A DNA stretch of 16,835 nt from an uncultured Collinsella sp. (GTDB lineage Bacteria > Actinomycetota > Coriobacteriia > Coriobacteriales > Coriobacteriaceae), in contig URZN01000004.1 in assembly GCA_900552345.1 (NCBI GenBank), positions 1 through 16,835 on the forward strand, read 5' to 3'. Positions 1-6,552 of the stretch are shown one piece after another. Position 1 is the stretch's first letter. Every line of letters starts with the position of its first letter. The notes below the pieces were generated by a model that worked only from the letters and a program-made list of their open reading frames with translations, did not search any database and was not told the DNA's origin. A program made the translations under genes and the position numbers.

Positions 1-109
1 AAAATGCACACGCCCGGAACCGTGTCTACGTCCGGTGTCATCGCACCCGAGGCAGAACCTCGAATCCCTGTCTGCGGTGGCTAACGGATTCCTATTGAAA
101 GGGATTGTA
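1..109. other. Unassigned stretch upstream of rplB
   Basis: In most bacteria rplW (L23) ends directly before rplB. Here none of the three forward frames gives a recognisable L23 C-terminus. Frame 1 is open from the window edge to a TAA at 82-84 (27 codons), but its residues do not resemble L23. The only clear signal is a purine-rich Shine-Dalgarno stretch (GAAAGGGA, about 97-104) in front of rplB. The stretch may be an intergenic leader, or the tail of an unusual rplW. Confidence 0.4.
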
Positions 110-940
110 ATGGCTGTAAAGCACCTTAAGCCGACCTCCGCTGGTAGGCGTTGGCAGACGATCTCCGACTTCTCCGAGATCACCTGCACCAAGCCCGAGA
201 AGTCTCTTCTCGAGCCCCTGCCCAAGAAGGCCGGTCGTAACAACAACGGCCGCATCACCACCCGCCACCAGGGCGGCGGCGTGAAGCGTCGTTACCGCGT
301 GATCGACTTCAAGCGCAACAAGGACGGCGTACCCGCCAAGGTTGCCACGATCGAGTACGATCCGAACCGTTCCGCTCGCATCGCTCTGCTGCACTACGCT
401 GACGGTGAGAAGCGCTACATCCTGGCCCCCAAGGGCCTCGAGGTCGGTCAGACCGTCATGTCCGGTTCTGACGCCGACATCAAGCCGGGCAACGCTCTGC
501 CCCTCGCCGACATCCCCGTCGGTACGCTCATCCACGCCGTCGAGTTCCAGCCGGGCAAGGGCGCTGCTATCGCCCGTTCCGCCGGTAACTCCTGCCAGCT
601 GATGGGTAAGGAGGGCAAGTACGCTATCGTCCGTATGCCTTCCTCCGAGATGCGCCGCATCCTCGTTACCTGCCGCGCCACCGTCGGTGAGGTCGGCAAC
701 GCCGATCACGCCAACATCGTCATCGGCAAGGCCGGCCGTAAGCGTCACATGAACGTGCGCCCGACCGTCCGCGGTACCGTCATGAACCCTGTCGACCACC
801 CGCACGGCGGTGGCGAGGGCAAGAACCACACCTCTGGTCGTCCCTCTGTTACCCCCTGGGGTAAGCCGACGAAGGGCCTTCGTACGCGCAAGAAGAAGAA
901 GGTCTCGAACCAGCACATCATTCGTCGCCGTAAGAAGTAA
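110..940 (+). CDS. rplB: 50S ribosomal protein L2
   Basis: L2 binds 23S rRNA close to the peptidyl transferase centre and is needed for subunit joining and peptide bond formation. The protein is 276 residues, the usual bacterial length. It has the typical N-terminal [14 protein letters not shown] segment, the central RNA-binding OB/SH3-like folds, and the conserved C-terminal region with [11 protein letters not shown], which carries the invariant histidine near the catalytic centre. The C-terminus is highly basic ([19 protein letters not shown]). The frame is open further upstream to an ATG at 35, but the extra 25 residues do not resemble L2, and the ATG at 110 has a Shine-Dalgarno sequence (AAAGGGA) at proper distance. 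It is the first complete gene of the S10-operon segment and is followed after 32 bases by rpsS. Confidence 0.98.
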   Translation: MAVKHLKPTSAGRRWQTISDFSEITCTKPEKSLLEPLPKKAGRNNNGRITTRHQGGGVKRRYRVIDFKRNKDGVPAKVATIEYDPNRSARIALLHYADGEKRYILAPKGLEVGQTVMSGSDADIKPGNALPLADIPVGTLIHAVEFQPGKGAAIARSAGNSCQLMGKEGKYAIVRMPSSEMRRILVTCRATVGEVGNADHANIVIGKAGRKRHMNVRPTVRGTVMNPVDHPHGGGEGKNHTSGRPSVTPWGKPTKGLRTRKKKKVSNQHIIRRRKK

Positions 941-972
941 TTTCGGATACCGAGTTTTAGGAGAAAGCACTT

Positions 973-1233
973 ATGAGCAGAAGTCTCAAAAAGGGCCCGT
1001 TCGTGGAGACTCGCCTTCTCTCGCGTATCACCGCGATGAACGAGGCTGGCAAGAAGGACGTCGTGAAGACCTGGTCCCGCGCGTCCACCATCTTCCCCGA
1101 GATGGTTGGTCACACCATCGCCGTCCACGACGGCCGCAAGCATGTGCCCGTGTATGTTACCGAGTCCATGGTTGGTCACAAGCTCGGCGAGTTCGCGCCG
1201 ACTCGTACGTTCCGTGGCCACAAGGCCAAATAG
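973..1233 (+). CDS. rpsS: 30S ribosomal protein S19
   Basis: S19 sits in the head of the small subunit, where it contacts S13 and the A-site tRNA region. The 86-residue protein has the family start [12 protein letters not shown], the central [20 protein letters not shown] block and the end [18 protein letters not shown]. It is a few residues shorter than the E. coli protein (about 92) because the lysine-rich tail is trimmed. An AGGAG Shine-Dalgarno at 959-963 precedes the ATG by nine bases. It lies in the standard S10-operon order between rplB and rplV, with 14 bases to the next gene, so it is surely co-transcribed. Confidence 0.98.
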   Translation: MSRSLKKGPFVETRLLSRITAMNEAGKKDVVKTWSRASTIFPEMVGHTIAVHDGRKHVPVYVTESMVGHKLGEFAPTRTFRGHKAK

Positions 1234-1247
1234 GGGGTTAACCGTAA

Positions 1248-1619
1248 ATGGCAACTAAGTCTATTGAAACTGAGGCCACCGAGGTTCGCGCCGTCGCTAA
1301 GTACGTGCGTGTTTCCCCCAGCAAGGCCCGCCTGGTGGTCGATCTGATCCGCCGCAAGCCTGTCGCTCAGGCCTTCGACATCCTCCACTTCTGCGACCGC
1401 GCCGTCGCCGTGGATGTCGAGAAGGTTCTCCGTTCCGCCGTTGCGAACGCCGAGAACAACAACGGTCTGCGTGCCGACAACCTGGTTGTCGCCGCTGCCT
1501 ATGTTGACGAGGGTCCGACGCTTAAGCGCATCCGTCCCCGCGCCAAGGGTTCCGCTTCTCGCATTCTGAAGCGTACTTCCCACATCACCGTCGTCGTTGC
1601 TCCTCGAAAGGAGGCGTAA
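1248..1619 (+). CDS. rplV: 50S ribosomal protein L22
   Basis: L22 is a 23S rRNA-binding protein whose long beta hairpin lines the nascent peptide exit tunnel. The 123-residue product shows the hallmark [19 protein letters not shown] helix region, the NAENNNGL segment, and the tunnel hairpin [29 protein letters not shown] near the C-terminus. Compared with the roughly 110-residue E. coli protein it has about ten extra N-terminal residues ([12 protein letters not shown]), a common variation. A GGGGG stretch at 1233-1237 serves as ribosome binding site. The tail of the gene contains AAAGGAGG (1607-1614), which acts as the Shine-Dalgarno for rpsC. Confidence 0.97.
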   Translation: MATKSIETEATEVRAVAKYVRVSPSKARLVVDLIRRKPVAQAFDILHFCDRAVAVDVEKVLRSAVANAENNNGLRADNLVVAAAYVDEGPTLKRIRPRAKGSASRILKRTSHITVVVAPRKEA

Positions 1620-1625
1620 AGCTGT

Positions 1626-2336
1626 ATGGGTCAGAAAGTCTACCCCACCGGCTTCCGTCTTGGCATCACCGAGAACTGGCGCTCCCGCTGGTTCGCAGAG
1701 AAGGATTACGCTAAGACCCTCGGTAACGATCTCGAGATCCGCAAGTACCTCGAGAAGCGTCTTTCCCGCGCAGCTGTCTCCCGCGTCGAGATCGAGCGCG
1801 CTGGCGACAAGGTGAAGGTCATCATCCTCACCGCTCGCCCCGGCGTTGTCATCGGTAAGAAGGGTGCCGAGATCGATACCCTCCGCACCGAGCTCGAGAA
1901 GGTCGCTGGCGTCTCCAAGGGCCAGCTCTCCGTCGACGTTGTCGAGATCAAGCGCCCCGAGCTCGACGCCAACCTCGTTGCTCAGTCCATCGCTGAGCAG
2001 CTCGAGGGCCGCGTTGCCTTCCGTCGCGCTATGCGCAAGGCTGTCCAGTCCGCCCGCAAGGCCGGCGCCAAGGGCATCCGTATCCAGTGCTCCGGTCGTC
2101 TCGGCGGTGCCGAGATGGGCCGTCGTGAGTGGTACCGTGAGGGTCGCGTGCCTCTGCACACCCTCCGCGCCAAGATCGACTACGGCACGGCTGTCGCCAG
2201 CACCACCATGGGTGCCTGCGGCGTGAAGGTCTGGATCTACCTGGGCGAGAAGCTCCCGGGCCAGCCTGTTCCCAACCCTGCACTCGAGGGCTCTTCCCGT
2301 CCTCGTCGTCGTAACTCCGAGAGGAGGGGTCAGTAG
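1626..2336 (+). CDS. rpsC: 30S ribosomal protein S3
   Basis: S3 lies at the mRNA entry pore of the small subunit and takes part in the ribosomal helicase function. The product is 236 residues, the normal size. It has the N-terminal [14 protein letters not shown] motif, a type II KH domain with the GKKG loop at about residues 77-80 ([14 protein letters not shown]), and the C-terminal S3 domain with [31 protein letters not shown] conservation. The last ten residues are basic. The ATG is 11 bases after an AAAGGAGG sequence inside rplV. The TAG stop shares its last base with the GTG start of rplP, so the two genes are translationally coupled. Confidence 0.98.
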   Translation: MGQKVYPTGFRLGITENWRSRWFAEKDYAKTLGNDLEIRKYLEKRLSRAAVSRVEIERAGDKVKVIILTARPGVVIGKKGAEIDTLRTELEKVAGVSKGQLSVDVVEIKRPELDANLVAQSIAEQLEGRVAFRRAMRKAVQSARKAGAKGIRIQCSGRLGGAEMGRREWYREGRVPLHTLRAKIDYGTAVASTTMGACGVKVWIYLGEKLPGQPVPNPALEGSSRPRRRNSERRGQ

Positions 2337-2839
2337 TGCTTGCCCCTAAGCGTATTCTTCACCGCAAGGTGCAGCGTGGCTCCATGAAGGGCCAGGCCAA
2401 GGGTAATACCGAGCTGCATTTCGGCGAGTTTGGTATCCAGGCTCTCGAGGCCCATTGGATCACCAACCGTCAGATCGAGGCCGCTCGTATTGCCATGACC
2501 CGCTACATGAAGCGTGGCGGTCGTGTCTACATCACGATCTTCCCCGATAAGCCCATCACCAAGAAGCCTGCCGAGACTCGCATGGGTTCTGGTAAGGGTA
2601 ACCCCGAGGAGTGGGTGGCCGTCGTCAAGCCCGGCCGCATCATGTTCGAGGTCAAGGGCGTGCCCGAGGAGGTCGCTCGCGAGGCTCTGCGTCTTGCACA
2701 GCACAAGCTTCCCATCAAGACCAAGATTGTTGCTGCCAAGAACGCTGAGCAGCGCATCCAGAAGGAGATGGCTGAGGAGGCCGCTCTCGAGGCCAAGTGG
2801 GCTGCTGAGGACGCCGCCGCCGCCAAGGAGGAGAACTAA
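2336..2839 (+). CDS. rplP: 50S ribosomal protein L16 with acidic C-terminal tail
   Basis: L16 binds 23S rRNA near the A-site tRNA elbow and is needed for late assembly of the large subunit. The start is GTG, preceded by GAGGAGGGG (2321-2329) and overlapping the rpsC stop by one base. Residues 1 to about 133 form a complete L16, from [15 protein letters not shown] through the conserved [29 protein letters not shown] to [10 protein letters not shown]. The family usually ends about here (136-140 residues). This protein runs on to 167 with an alanine- and glutamate-rich tail that contains two acidic helical stretches. The tail is in frame, with codon use like its neighbours and the rpmC Shine-Dalgarno embedded in its end, so it is not a sequencing artefact. 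Confidence 0.97.
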   Translation: MLAPKRILHRKVQRGSMKGQAKGNTELHFGEFGIQALEAHWITNRQIEAARIAMTRYMKRGGRVYITIFPDKPITKKPAETRMGSGKGNPEEWVAVVKPGRIMFEVKGVPEEVAREALRLAQHKLPIKTKIVAAKNAEQRIQKEMAEEAALEAKWAAEDAAAAKEEN

Positions 2840-3054
2840 TGAAGCCCGCAGAGATTCGTGAGCTCTCGGACGCTCAGCTCGTTGAGAAGCTGAAGGAAAT
2901 GCGCGCCGAGCTCTTTAACCTTCGTTTCCAGATGGCCACCAGCCAGCTGGACAACACCGCTCGCGTCAACACCGTGAAGAAGGACATCGCTCGCGTCCTC
3001 ACGGAGCAGCGCGCCCGCGAGATCGCAGCGGAGAAGTCCGCTGTCGCCGAGTAG
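2839..3054 (+). CDS. rpmC: 50S ribosomal protein L29
   Basis: L29 lies beside the exit tunnel next to L23, where signal recognition particle and trigger factor dock. The 71-residue product is at the long end of the family range (about 63-72). It is all-helical, with the family pattern [21 protein letters not shown] then ELFNLRFQMATSQLDNTARVNTVKKDIARV. The last ten residues (EIAAEKSAVAE) are extra. The ATG overlaps the rplP TAA by one base, and AAGGAGGAG at about 2825-2833 inside rplP is its ribosome binding site, so translation is coupled. Confidence 0.96.
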   Translation: MKPAEIRELSDAQLVEKLKEMRAELFNLRFQMATSQLDNTARVNTVKKDIARVLTEQRAREIAAEKSAVAE

Positions 3055-3070
3055 GACCTAAGGAGAGAAC

Positions 3071-3331
3071 ATGACTGATTCGCGTAACTCGCGTAAGGTC
3101 CGTACGGGTGTCGTTACCTCCGTCTCCGGTGCCAAGACCATCGTTGTCACCATCACCGAGCGCAAGCGTCACCCCAAGTACGGCAAGATGATGACCAGCT
3201 CCAAGAAGCTGCACGCTCACGACGAGGAGTGCACGGCTGGCGTGGGCGATACCGTCCGCGTTATGGAGACCCGTCCTATGTCCAAGATGAAGCGCTGGCG
3301 CCTCATCGAGGTCGTCGAGCGCGCTAAATAA
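3071..3331 (+). CDS. rpsQ: 30S ribosomal protein S17
   Basis: S17 is a primary 16S rRNA-binding protein with an OB fold. The 86-residue product has the family blocks RKVRTGVVTSVSGAKTIVV, the HPKYGKMMTSSKKLHAHDE loop that inserts into rRNA, and the end GDTVRVMETRPMSKMKRWRL. An AAGGAGAG sequence (about 3060-3067) sets the ATG. It is the last gene of the classic S10 operon order. A 118-base gap follows before rplN, much larger than any other gap in this run. Confidence 0.97.
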   Translation: MTDSRNSRKVRTGVVTSVSGAKTIVVTITERKRHPKYGKMMTSSKKLHAHDEECTAGVGDTVRVMETRPMSKMKRWRLIEVVERAK

Positions 3332-3449
3332 GCAGTCGCTCTTACGACTTGTACGTTTCCGAAGATGTGCGTATGCCTGGCTTGCATACCACGGGCCGTA
3401 TAAAGGCTGCGCACCTCTCTTCGGTTCTTAGTTCGGAGGAACATCTACC
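3332..3449 (+). promoter_or_regulatory. S10/spc operon junction with hairpin and possible internal promoter
   Basis: This gap between rpsQ and rplN lies exactly where E. coli starts its separate spc operon. It contains a perfect 6-base inverted repeat, GTATGC (3371-3376) and GCATAC (3384-3389), with a 7-base loop. A weak promoter can be drawn as TTGTAC (3349-3354), 17 bases, TATGCC (3372-3377). A TATAAA occurs at 3399-3404 but has no good -35. No T-tract follows the hairpin, so it is not a standard terminator. A regulatory or processing role is inferred only. Confidence 0.35.
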
Positions 3450-3818
3450 ATGATTCAGATGCAAACCATGCTGAACGTCGCCGACAACTCCGGCGCTCGC
3501 AAGATTCGCTGCATCAAGGTGCTTGGCGGTTCCAAGCGTCGTTATGCAGGCATCGGCGATGTGTTCATCGGTGCTGTCCAGGAGGCTACCCCTGGCGCCA
3601 ACGTCAAGAAGAAGGACGTTGTCCGTTGCGTCGTCGTTCGCACCGTTAAGGAGATCCGCCGCAAGGATGGCTCCTACATTCGCTTTGATGAGAACGCCTG
3701 CGTTGTCATCAACAACGATGGTTCGCCCGTCGGCACCCGTATCTTCGGGCCCGTCGCTCGCGAGCTTCGTGACAAGAAGTACATGAAGATCGTCTCGCTC
3801 GCTCCCGAGACCCTGTAG
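3450..3818 (+). CDS. rplN: 50S ribosomal protein L14
   Basis: L14 is a beta-barrel protein at the subunit interface. It contacts helix 14 of 16S rRNA and is the docking site for the silencing factor RsfS. The 122-residue product matches the family over its whole length: [19 protein letters not shown] at the start, the [13 protein letters not shown] strand, [32 protein letters not shown] in the middle, and the end [18 protein letters not shown] at about 3435-3441 is the ribosome binding site. It is the first spc-operon gene, 13 bases before rplX. Confidence 0.98.
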   Translation: MIQMQTMLNVADNSGARKIRCIKVLGGSKRRYAGIGDVFIGAVQEATPGANVKKKDVVRCVVVRTVKEIRRKDGSYIRFDENACVVINNDGSPVGTRIFGPVARELRDKKYMKIVSLAPETL

Positions 3819-3831
3819 TTAGGGGAGATAT

Positions 3832-4137
3832 ATGTATATCAAGAAGGGCGATAAGGTCCAGGTTCTCTCTGGTAAGGATCGCGGCAAGCAGGGCGTTGTC
3901 CTGCGTGCTCTCCCCGCCGAGAACAAGGTCGTTGTCGAGGGCGTTTCGGTCGTCAAGAAGGCCGTCAAGCCCAACGCTGCCAACCAGCAGGGCGGCATCG
4001 TTTCGCAGGAGGCTCCCATCGACGCCTCCAACGTCAATCTCGTTTGCCCCGAGTGCGGTAAGGTTACCCGCGTCGGTCACGAGAAGGACGGCAAGAACAA
4101 GCTGCGCGTCTGCAAGAAGTGCGGCCACAAGTTCTAA
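3832..4137 (+). CDS. rplX: 50S ribosomal protein L24, zinc-ribbon form
   Basis: L24 is an assembly initiator that binds the 5' domain of 23S rRNA. The 101-residue product has the N-terminal KOW motif ([24 protein letters not shown]) and the conserved [13 protein letters not shown] segment. Its C-terminal third carries CPEC and CKKC pairs, the four-cysteine zinc ribbon found in many bacterial L24 proteins and absent from E. coli. AGGGGAG ahead of the ATG is the ribosome binding site. The gene is followed within about 30 bases by an intrinsic terminator. The expected next gene, rplE, is not here. Confidence 0.97.
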   Translation: MYIKKGDKVQVLSGKDRGKQGVVLRALPAENKVVVEGVSVVKKAVKPNAANQQGGIVSQEAPIDASNVNLVCPECGKVTRVGHEKDGKNKLRVCKKCGHKF

Positions 4138-4168
4138 GCTGCCCGCAACATCAAGTTGCTAGCAAAGG

Positions 4169-4200
4169 CCCGGATGCCCCACGGCACCCGGGTCTTTTTC
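4169..4200 (+). terminator. Intrinsic terminator after rplX
   Basis: A 10-base stem (4169-4178 with 4183-4192, one A/C mismatch) with a 4-base loop CCAC is followed directly by TCTTTTT. This is a textbook Rho-independent terminator. It closes the ribosomal transcript 31 bases after the rplX stop. Confidence 0.92.
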
Positions 4201-4207
4201 TATCCCT

Positions 4208-4234
4208 ACTCATTGGGGACAGACTTAAATGAGT
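4208..4234 (+). repeat. Small palindrome with GGGGACAG core
   Basis: ACTCATT (4208-4214) and AATGAGT (4228-4234) form a perfect 7-base stem around the loop GGGGACAGACTTA. A second small hairpin abuts it: TACCC (4234-4238), TAACT, GGGTA (4244-4248). The octamer TAAATGAG occurs at 4226-4233 and again at 4253-4260. The stem-TGGGGACAG-stem layout recurs at 6320, 8291 and 11605 with different stems, which suggests a REP-like family. Confidence 0.55.
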
Positions 4235-4287
4235 ACCCTAACTGGGTAAGCATAAATGAGCGGGCCGTGCTGTATAAATTGCTTGTG

Positions 4288-4343
4288 TGCGCGTTTATGC
4301 GCGTTAGATTGCGTTTAATTACGCACCTATGCGTATATATGCG
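4288..4343 (+). promoter_or_regulatory. Phased TGCG repeat array (candidate operator)
   Basis: In an AT-rich stretch, TGCG starts at 4288, 4298, 4310, 4330 and 4340, and CGCA lies at 4322-4325. Most spacings are about one or two helical turns. The first two copies are TGCGCGTT. TGCGT (4310-4314) and ACGCA (4321-4325) form an inverted pair. A TATAAA at 4273-4278 lies just upstream and could be a -10 box, though no good -35 was found. The region leads into the oxidoreductase-DeoR pair, so a DeoR operator is a fair guess. Confidence 0.4.
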
Positions 4344-4381
4344 CCGTTTACGGGGCAATAATGACCGTTTAGCGGTGAGAT

Positions 4382-4416
4382 ACGCAAAAACGCGCACAGA
4401 CGCGCGTGTTTGTGCG
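4382..4416 (+). promoter_or_regulatory. ACGC repeats with 24-base inverted repeat (candidate operator)
   Basis: ACGC begins at 4382, 4390 and 4400, the inverse orientation of the upstream TGCG array. Positions 4393-4404 and 4405-4416 form an uninterrupted inverted repeat matching at 10 of 12 positions (CGCACAGACGCG against CGTGTTTGTGCG). The two mismatches would be G·U pairs in RNA. The dyad ends 52 bases before the oxidoreductase start, a plausible repressor site. Confidence 0.45.
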
Positions 4417-4467
4417 AATATAGAGCTGTCAGAAATGCAAGACGTTCTATGACACAGGAGACACATA

Positions 4468-5547
4468 ATGGCAGATTCCAAGCAGGCTCCACTCGACGCC
4501 GCGGCAGCCGCCAAAGCAGCATTTGCTTCGGTCCAGGACAAGCCGTTCCCTAACGACATCTTTACGGCTCCCGAGCTCCGTTGGGCTGTGATCGGTTGCG
4601 GCGTTATTGCCAACCAGATGGCTCAGTCCCTTGCCCTGGCCGGCCGCAAGCTTACGGGCGTTGCCAACCGCACGCTCACCAAGGCTCAGACTTTTGCCGA
4701 CCAGTACGGCGTCGAGAAGGTCTATGACACGGTTGAGGATCTCTACGCCGATCCTGACATCGACGCCGTCTACATCACCACCCCGCACAACACCCATATC
4801 ACCTATCTGCGCGCCGCCCTGGCGGCCGGCAAGCACGTTCTCTGCGAGAAGGCCATCACGCTCAACTCCGCCGAGCTCGATGAGGCCCGCGCCATTGCCG
4901 CCGAACACAACGTGGTCCTTATGGACGCTACCACGGTGCTCCACATGCCCTTGTATCAAGAGCTGCGCCGCCGCATGGATGCCGGCGAGTTTGGCCGCAT
5001 GAACCTCGCTCAGCTCAACTTTGGTAGCTACAAGGAGTACGGCGACCTGACCAACCGTTTCTACAATCGCAACCTCGCCGGCGGTGCCATGCTCGATATT
5101 GGCGTATACGCCCTGTCCGTCATGCGCCTGTTTATGGCGAGCCAGCCCGTCGAGGTCGTGTCTCTGGGTAACACCTGCGAGACCGGCGTGGACGTTGCAG
5201 GCGGCATCGTCTGCCGCAATGCCGAGCAGCAGCTGGGCGTCGTGAGCCTTACGCTCCACTCCAAGCAGCCAAAGCGGTCGGTTATCAGCTTTGACAATTG
5301 CTATGTCGAGGTCAACGAGTATCCGCGCGCCGATCACGCGACGATCGTGTGGACCGCGGACGGTCATCGCGAGGAGGTCGCCGCGGGCACCGAGGCCTAT
5401 GCCCTGTGCTACGAGATGGCTGACCTCGAACAGGCCGTCGCCGGCGACGATTCCAAGCGTGAGCTTCTGGATTATGCTTCTGATGTGATGGAGCTCATGA
5501 CCAAGCTCCGCGCCGATTGGGGAGTCGTCTACCCCGAGGAGGAGTAA
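4468..5547 (+). CDS. Gfo/Idh/MocA family NAD(P)-dependent oxidoreductase
   Basis: This is probably a cytosolic dehydrogenase acting on a sugar, polyol or dihydrodiol-type substrate. Of 359 residues, the first 36 are an alanine-rich extension. A Rossmann fold follows, with AVIGCGVIANQ at about 40-50, strands ending ITTPHNTH (103-110), and CEKAI at 126-130. The last corresponds to the family EKP motif that holds the catalytic lysine (K128), with alanine in place of proline. The C-terminal alpha/beta domain has GGAMLDIGVY at 205-214. The DIGVY form, with tyrosine instead of the inositol-dehydrogenase histidine, points to the glucose-fructose oxidoreductase or dihydrodiol dehydrogenase-like subgroup. 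CAGGAGA at 4456-4461 is the ribosome binding site. The DeoR gene starts three bases after the stop, so the pair is co-transcribed. The substrate cannot be told from sequence. Confidence 0.9.
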   Translation: MADSKQAPLDAAAAAKAAFASVQDKPFPNDIFTAPELRWAVIGCGVIANQMAQSLALAGRKLTGVANRTLTKAQTFADQYGVEKVYDTVEDLYADPDIDAVYITTPHNTHITYLRAALAAGKHVLCEKAITLNSAELDEARAIAAEHNVVLMDATTVLHMPLYQELRRRMDAGEFGRMNLAQLNFGSYKEYGDLTNRFYNRNLAGGAMLDIGVYALSVMRLFMASQPVEVVSLGNTCETGVDVAGGIVCRNAEQQLGVVSLTLHSKQPKRSVISFDNCYVEVNEYPRADHATIVWTADGHREEVAAGTEAYALCYEMADLEQAVAGDDSKRELLDYASDVMELMTKLRADWGVVYPEEE

Positions 5548-5550
5548 GCG

Positions 5551-6297
5551 ATGCTTGCGGAAGATAGGCTCAATACGATCGTGTCGATGGTGCAGCAGGC
5601 TGGCTCGGTAACGGTGCCCGAGCTTGCCGATGTCCTGGGCGTGACGGCCTCTACCATTCGACGCGACCTACAGACGCTCGACCGAGCGCACCGCATCGCC
5701 AAGGTGCACGGTGGCGCGACAAGTCTTGAGCGCGCGCACGTGACGCGCGACCTAACGATCAGTGAGCGCAGTGATCTCCATAACGACGACAAGGAGCGTA
5801 TCTGCGCCCGCGCCGCGGCGCTCGTGGAGCCCGAGAGCTTTGTGTACATCGATTCGGGTTCGACAACGCTCAGACTCATCGAGCATCTTCCGCATCTCGA
5901 ATCGGTCACCTATGTGACTGATTCCGTGCTCCATGCTCAGTATCTCGCTGTGCGCGGCATGCGCACCGTGGTGCTGGGCGGCGAGCTTAAACCCGAGACC
6001 GAGGCGCTCGTTGGCCCCGATGCTCTGGCAACCCTAGACCGCTACAACTTTAACTGCGGCTTTTGGGGTTCTAACGGCATTGGCGCCGAGCAGGGCTTTA
6101 CGACGCCCGATATCGAGGAAGCGCAGGTCAAGCGTATCTCGATGCGCCATACAGCCAAACGCTTCGTAATCTCGGACGCCAGTAAGTTTGGCATGGTGGC
6201 TCCCGTAAAATTCGCGGACTTCCGTGACGCAACGGTTATCACCGCGGGCGAGGTGCCCGCCAAGTACCAGACGATGGAAAACGTCATCACGGTTTAG
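5551..6297 (+). CDS. DeoR/GlpR family transcriptional regulator
   Basis: This is a sugar-phosphate-sensing repressor. The 248-residue protein has an N-terminal DeoR-type winged helix (about 1-57): RLNTIVSMVQQAGSVTVPELADVLGVTASTIRRDLQTLD, ending in the usual VHGGA. The C-terminal DeoRC effector domain shows IDSGSTT for phosphate binding (about 99-105), VLGGEL, the NGIGAEQGFTTPD loop, and ISDASKFG. All family landmarks are present, so it should be active. The ATG lies three bases after the oxidoreductase stop and uses GAGGAGG in that gene as ribosome binding site. It probably represses its own operon and perhaps the PTS gene downstream. The inducer is likely a phosphosugar, not identifiable here. 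Confidence 0.93.
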   Translation: MLAEDRLNTIVSMVQQAGSVTVPELADVLGVTASTIRRDLQTLDRAHRIAKVHGGATSLERAHVTRDLTISERSDLHNDDKERICARAAALVEPESFVYIDSGSTTLRLIEHLPHLESVTYVTDSVLHAQYLAVRGMRTVVLGGELKPETEALVGPDALATLDRYNFNCGFWGSNGIGAEQGFTTPDIEEAQVKRISMRHTAKRFVISDASKFGMVAPVKFADFRDATVITAGEVPAKYQTMENVITV

Positions 6298-6319
6298 CAA
6301 CGGGGCGAAGTAAGGCCAA

Positions 6320-6356
6320 AACCACCACAAAGGTGCCTGTCCCCATTGTGGTGGTT
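6320..6356. repeat. Palindromic repeat, copy 1 (flanks PTS gene)
   Basis: AACCACCACAA (6320-6330) and TTGTGGTGGTT (6346-6356) make a perfect 11-base stem around a 15-base loop. On the minus strand the loop begins TGGGGACAGGCACC. The same element, with a single difference over about 37 bases, recurs in the same orientation at 8291-8329. It starts 23 bases after the deoR stop and might also stop transcription, although no T-tract follows. Confidence 0.75.
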
Positions 6357-6357
6357 C

Positions 6358-6431
6358 CGATGGCCCCGTCGGGCATGATTTCCCAGTACCCCTGTTTCCA
6401 TACGACGTGATCATGCCCGCCGGGGCCATCG
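6358..6431. repeat. Long inverted repeat, 22-base arms
   Basis: Positions 6358-6379 and 6410-6431 are inverted copies matching at 21 of 22 bases, starting CGATGGCCCC. They are separated by a 30-base spacer. The element begins one base after the preceding palindrome ends. It has no T-tract and no open reading frame. It may be a small non-autonomous element or a structured RNA. Confidence 0.7.
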
Positions 6432-6448
6432 TATAGATATCGCTTAAA

Positions 6449-6468
6449 AGCGCCGTCACTTCGGCGCT
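6449..6468 (+). other. Small hairpin upstream of PTS gene
   Basis: AGCGCCG (6449-6455) and CGGCGCT (6462-6468) form a perfect 7-base stem with loop TCACTT. No T-tract follows. It lies 84 bases before the PTS start and could be a leader hairpin. The rest of the gap up to 6552 shows only the ribosome binding site and a minor hairpin, CCCT-CAGA-AGGG. No convincing promoter was seen. Confidence 0.4.
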
Positions 6469-6552
6469 ATCAATCACTCAAACACAAGGTAATACGCAGG
6501 TTGTGACCCTCAGAAGGGGAGGGCTGGGCCTGCTTGTGCAAAAGGAGGAAAC

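Noticed and set aside
1..84. Possible tail of rplW (L23) in frame 1
   Set aside because: The 27 residues before the TAA do not match the L23 C-terminus, so I left the stretch unassigned.
35..109. Upstream ATG extending rplB by 25 residues
   Set aside because: The extension does not resemble L2, and the ATG at 110 has a proper Shine-Dalgarno and the family N-terminus.
92..970. Long minus-strand open frame opposite rplB
   Set aside because: It is a codon-bias shadow of the unmistakable L2 gene, with no ribosome binding site and a low-complexity product.
4288..4343. TGCG repeats as a CRISPR array
   Set aside because: The repeats are only 4-8 bases with about 10-base period. There are no spacers of CRISPR length and no cas genes.
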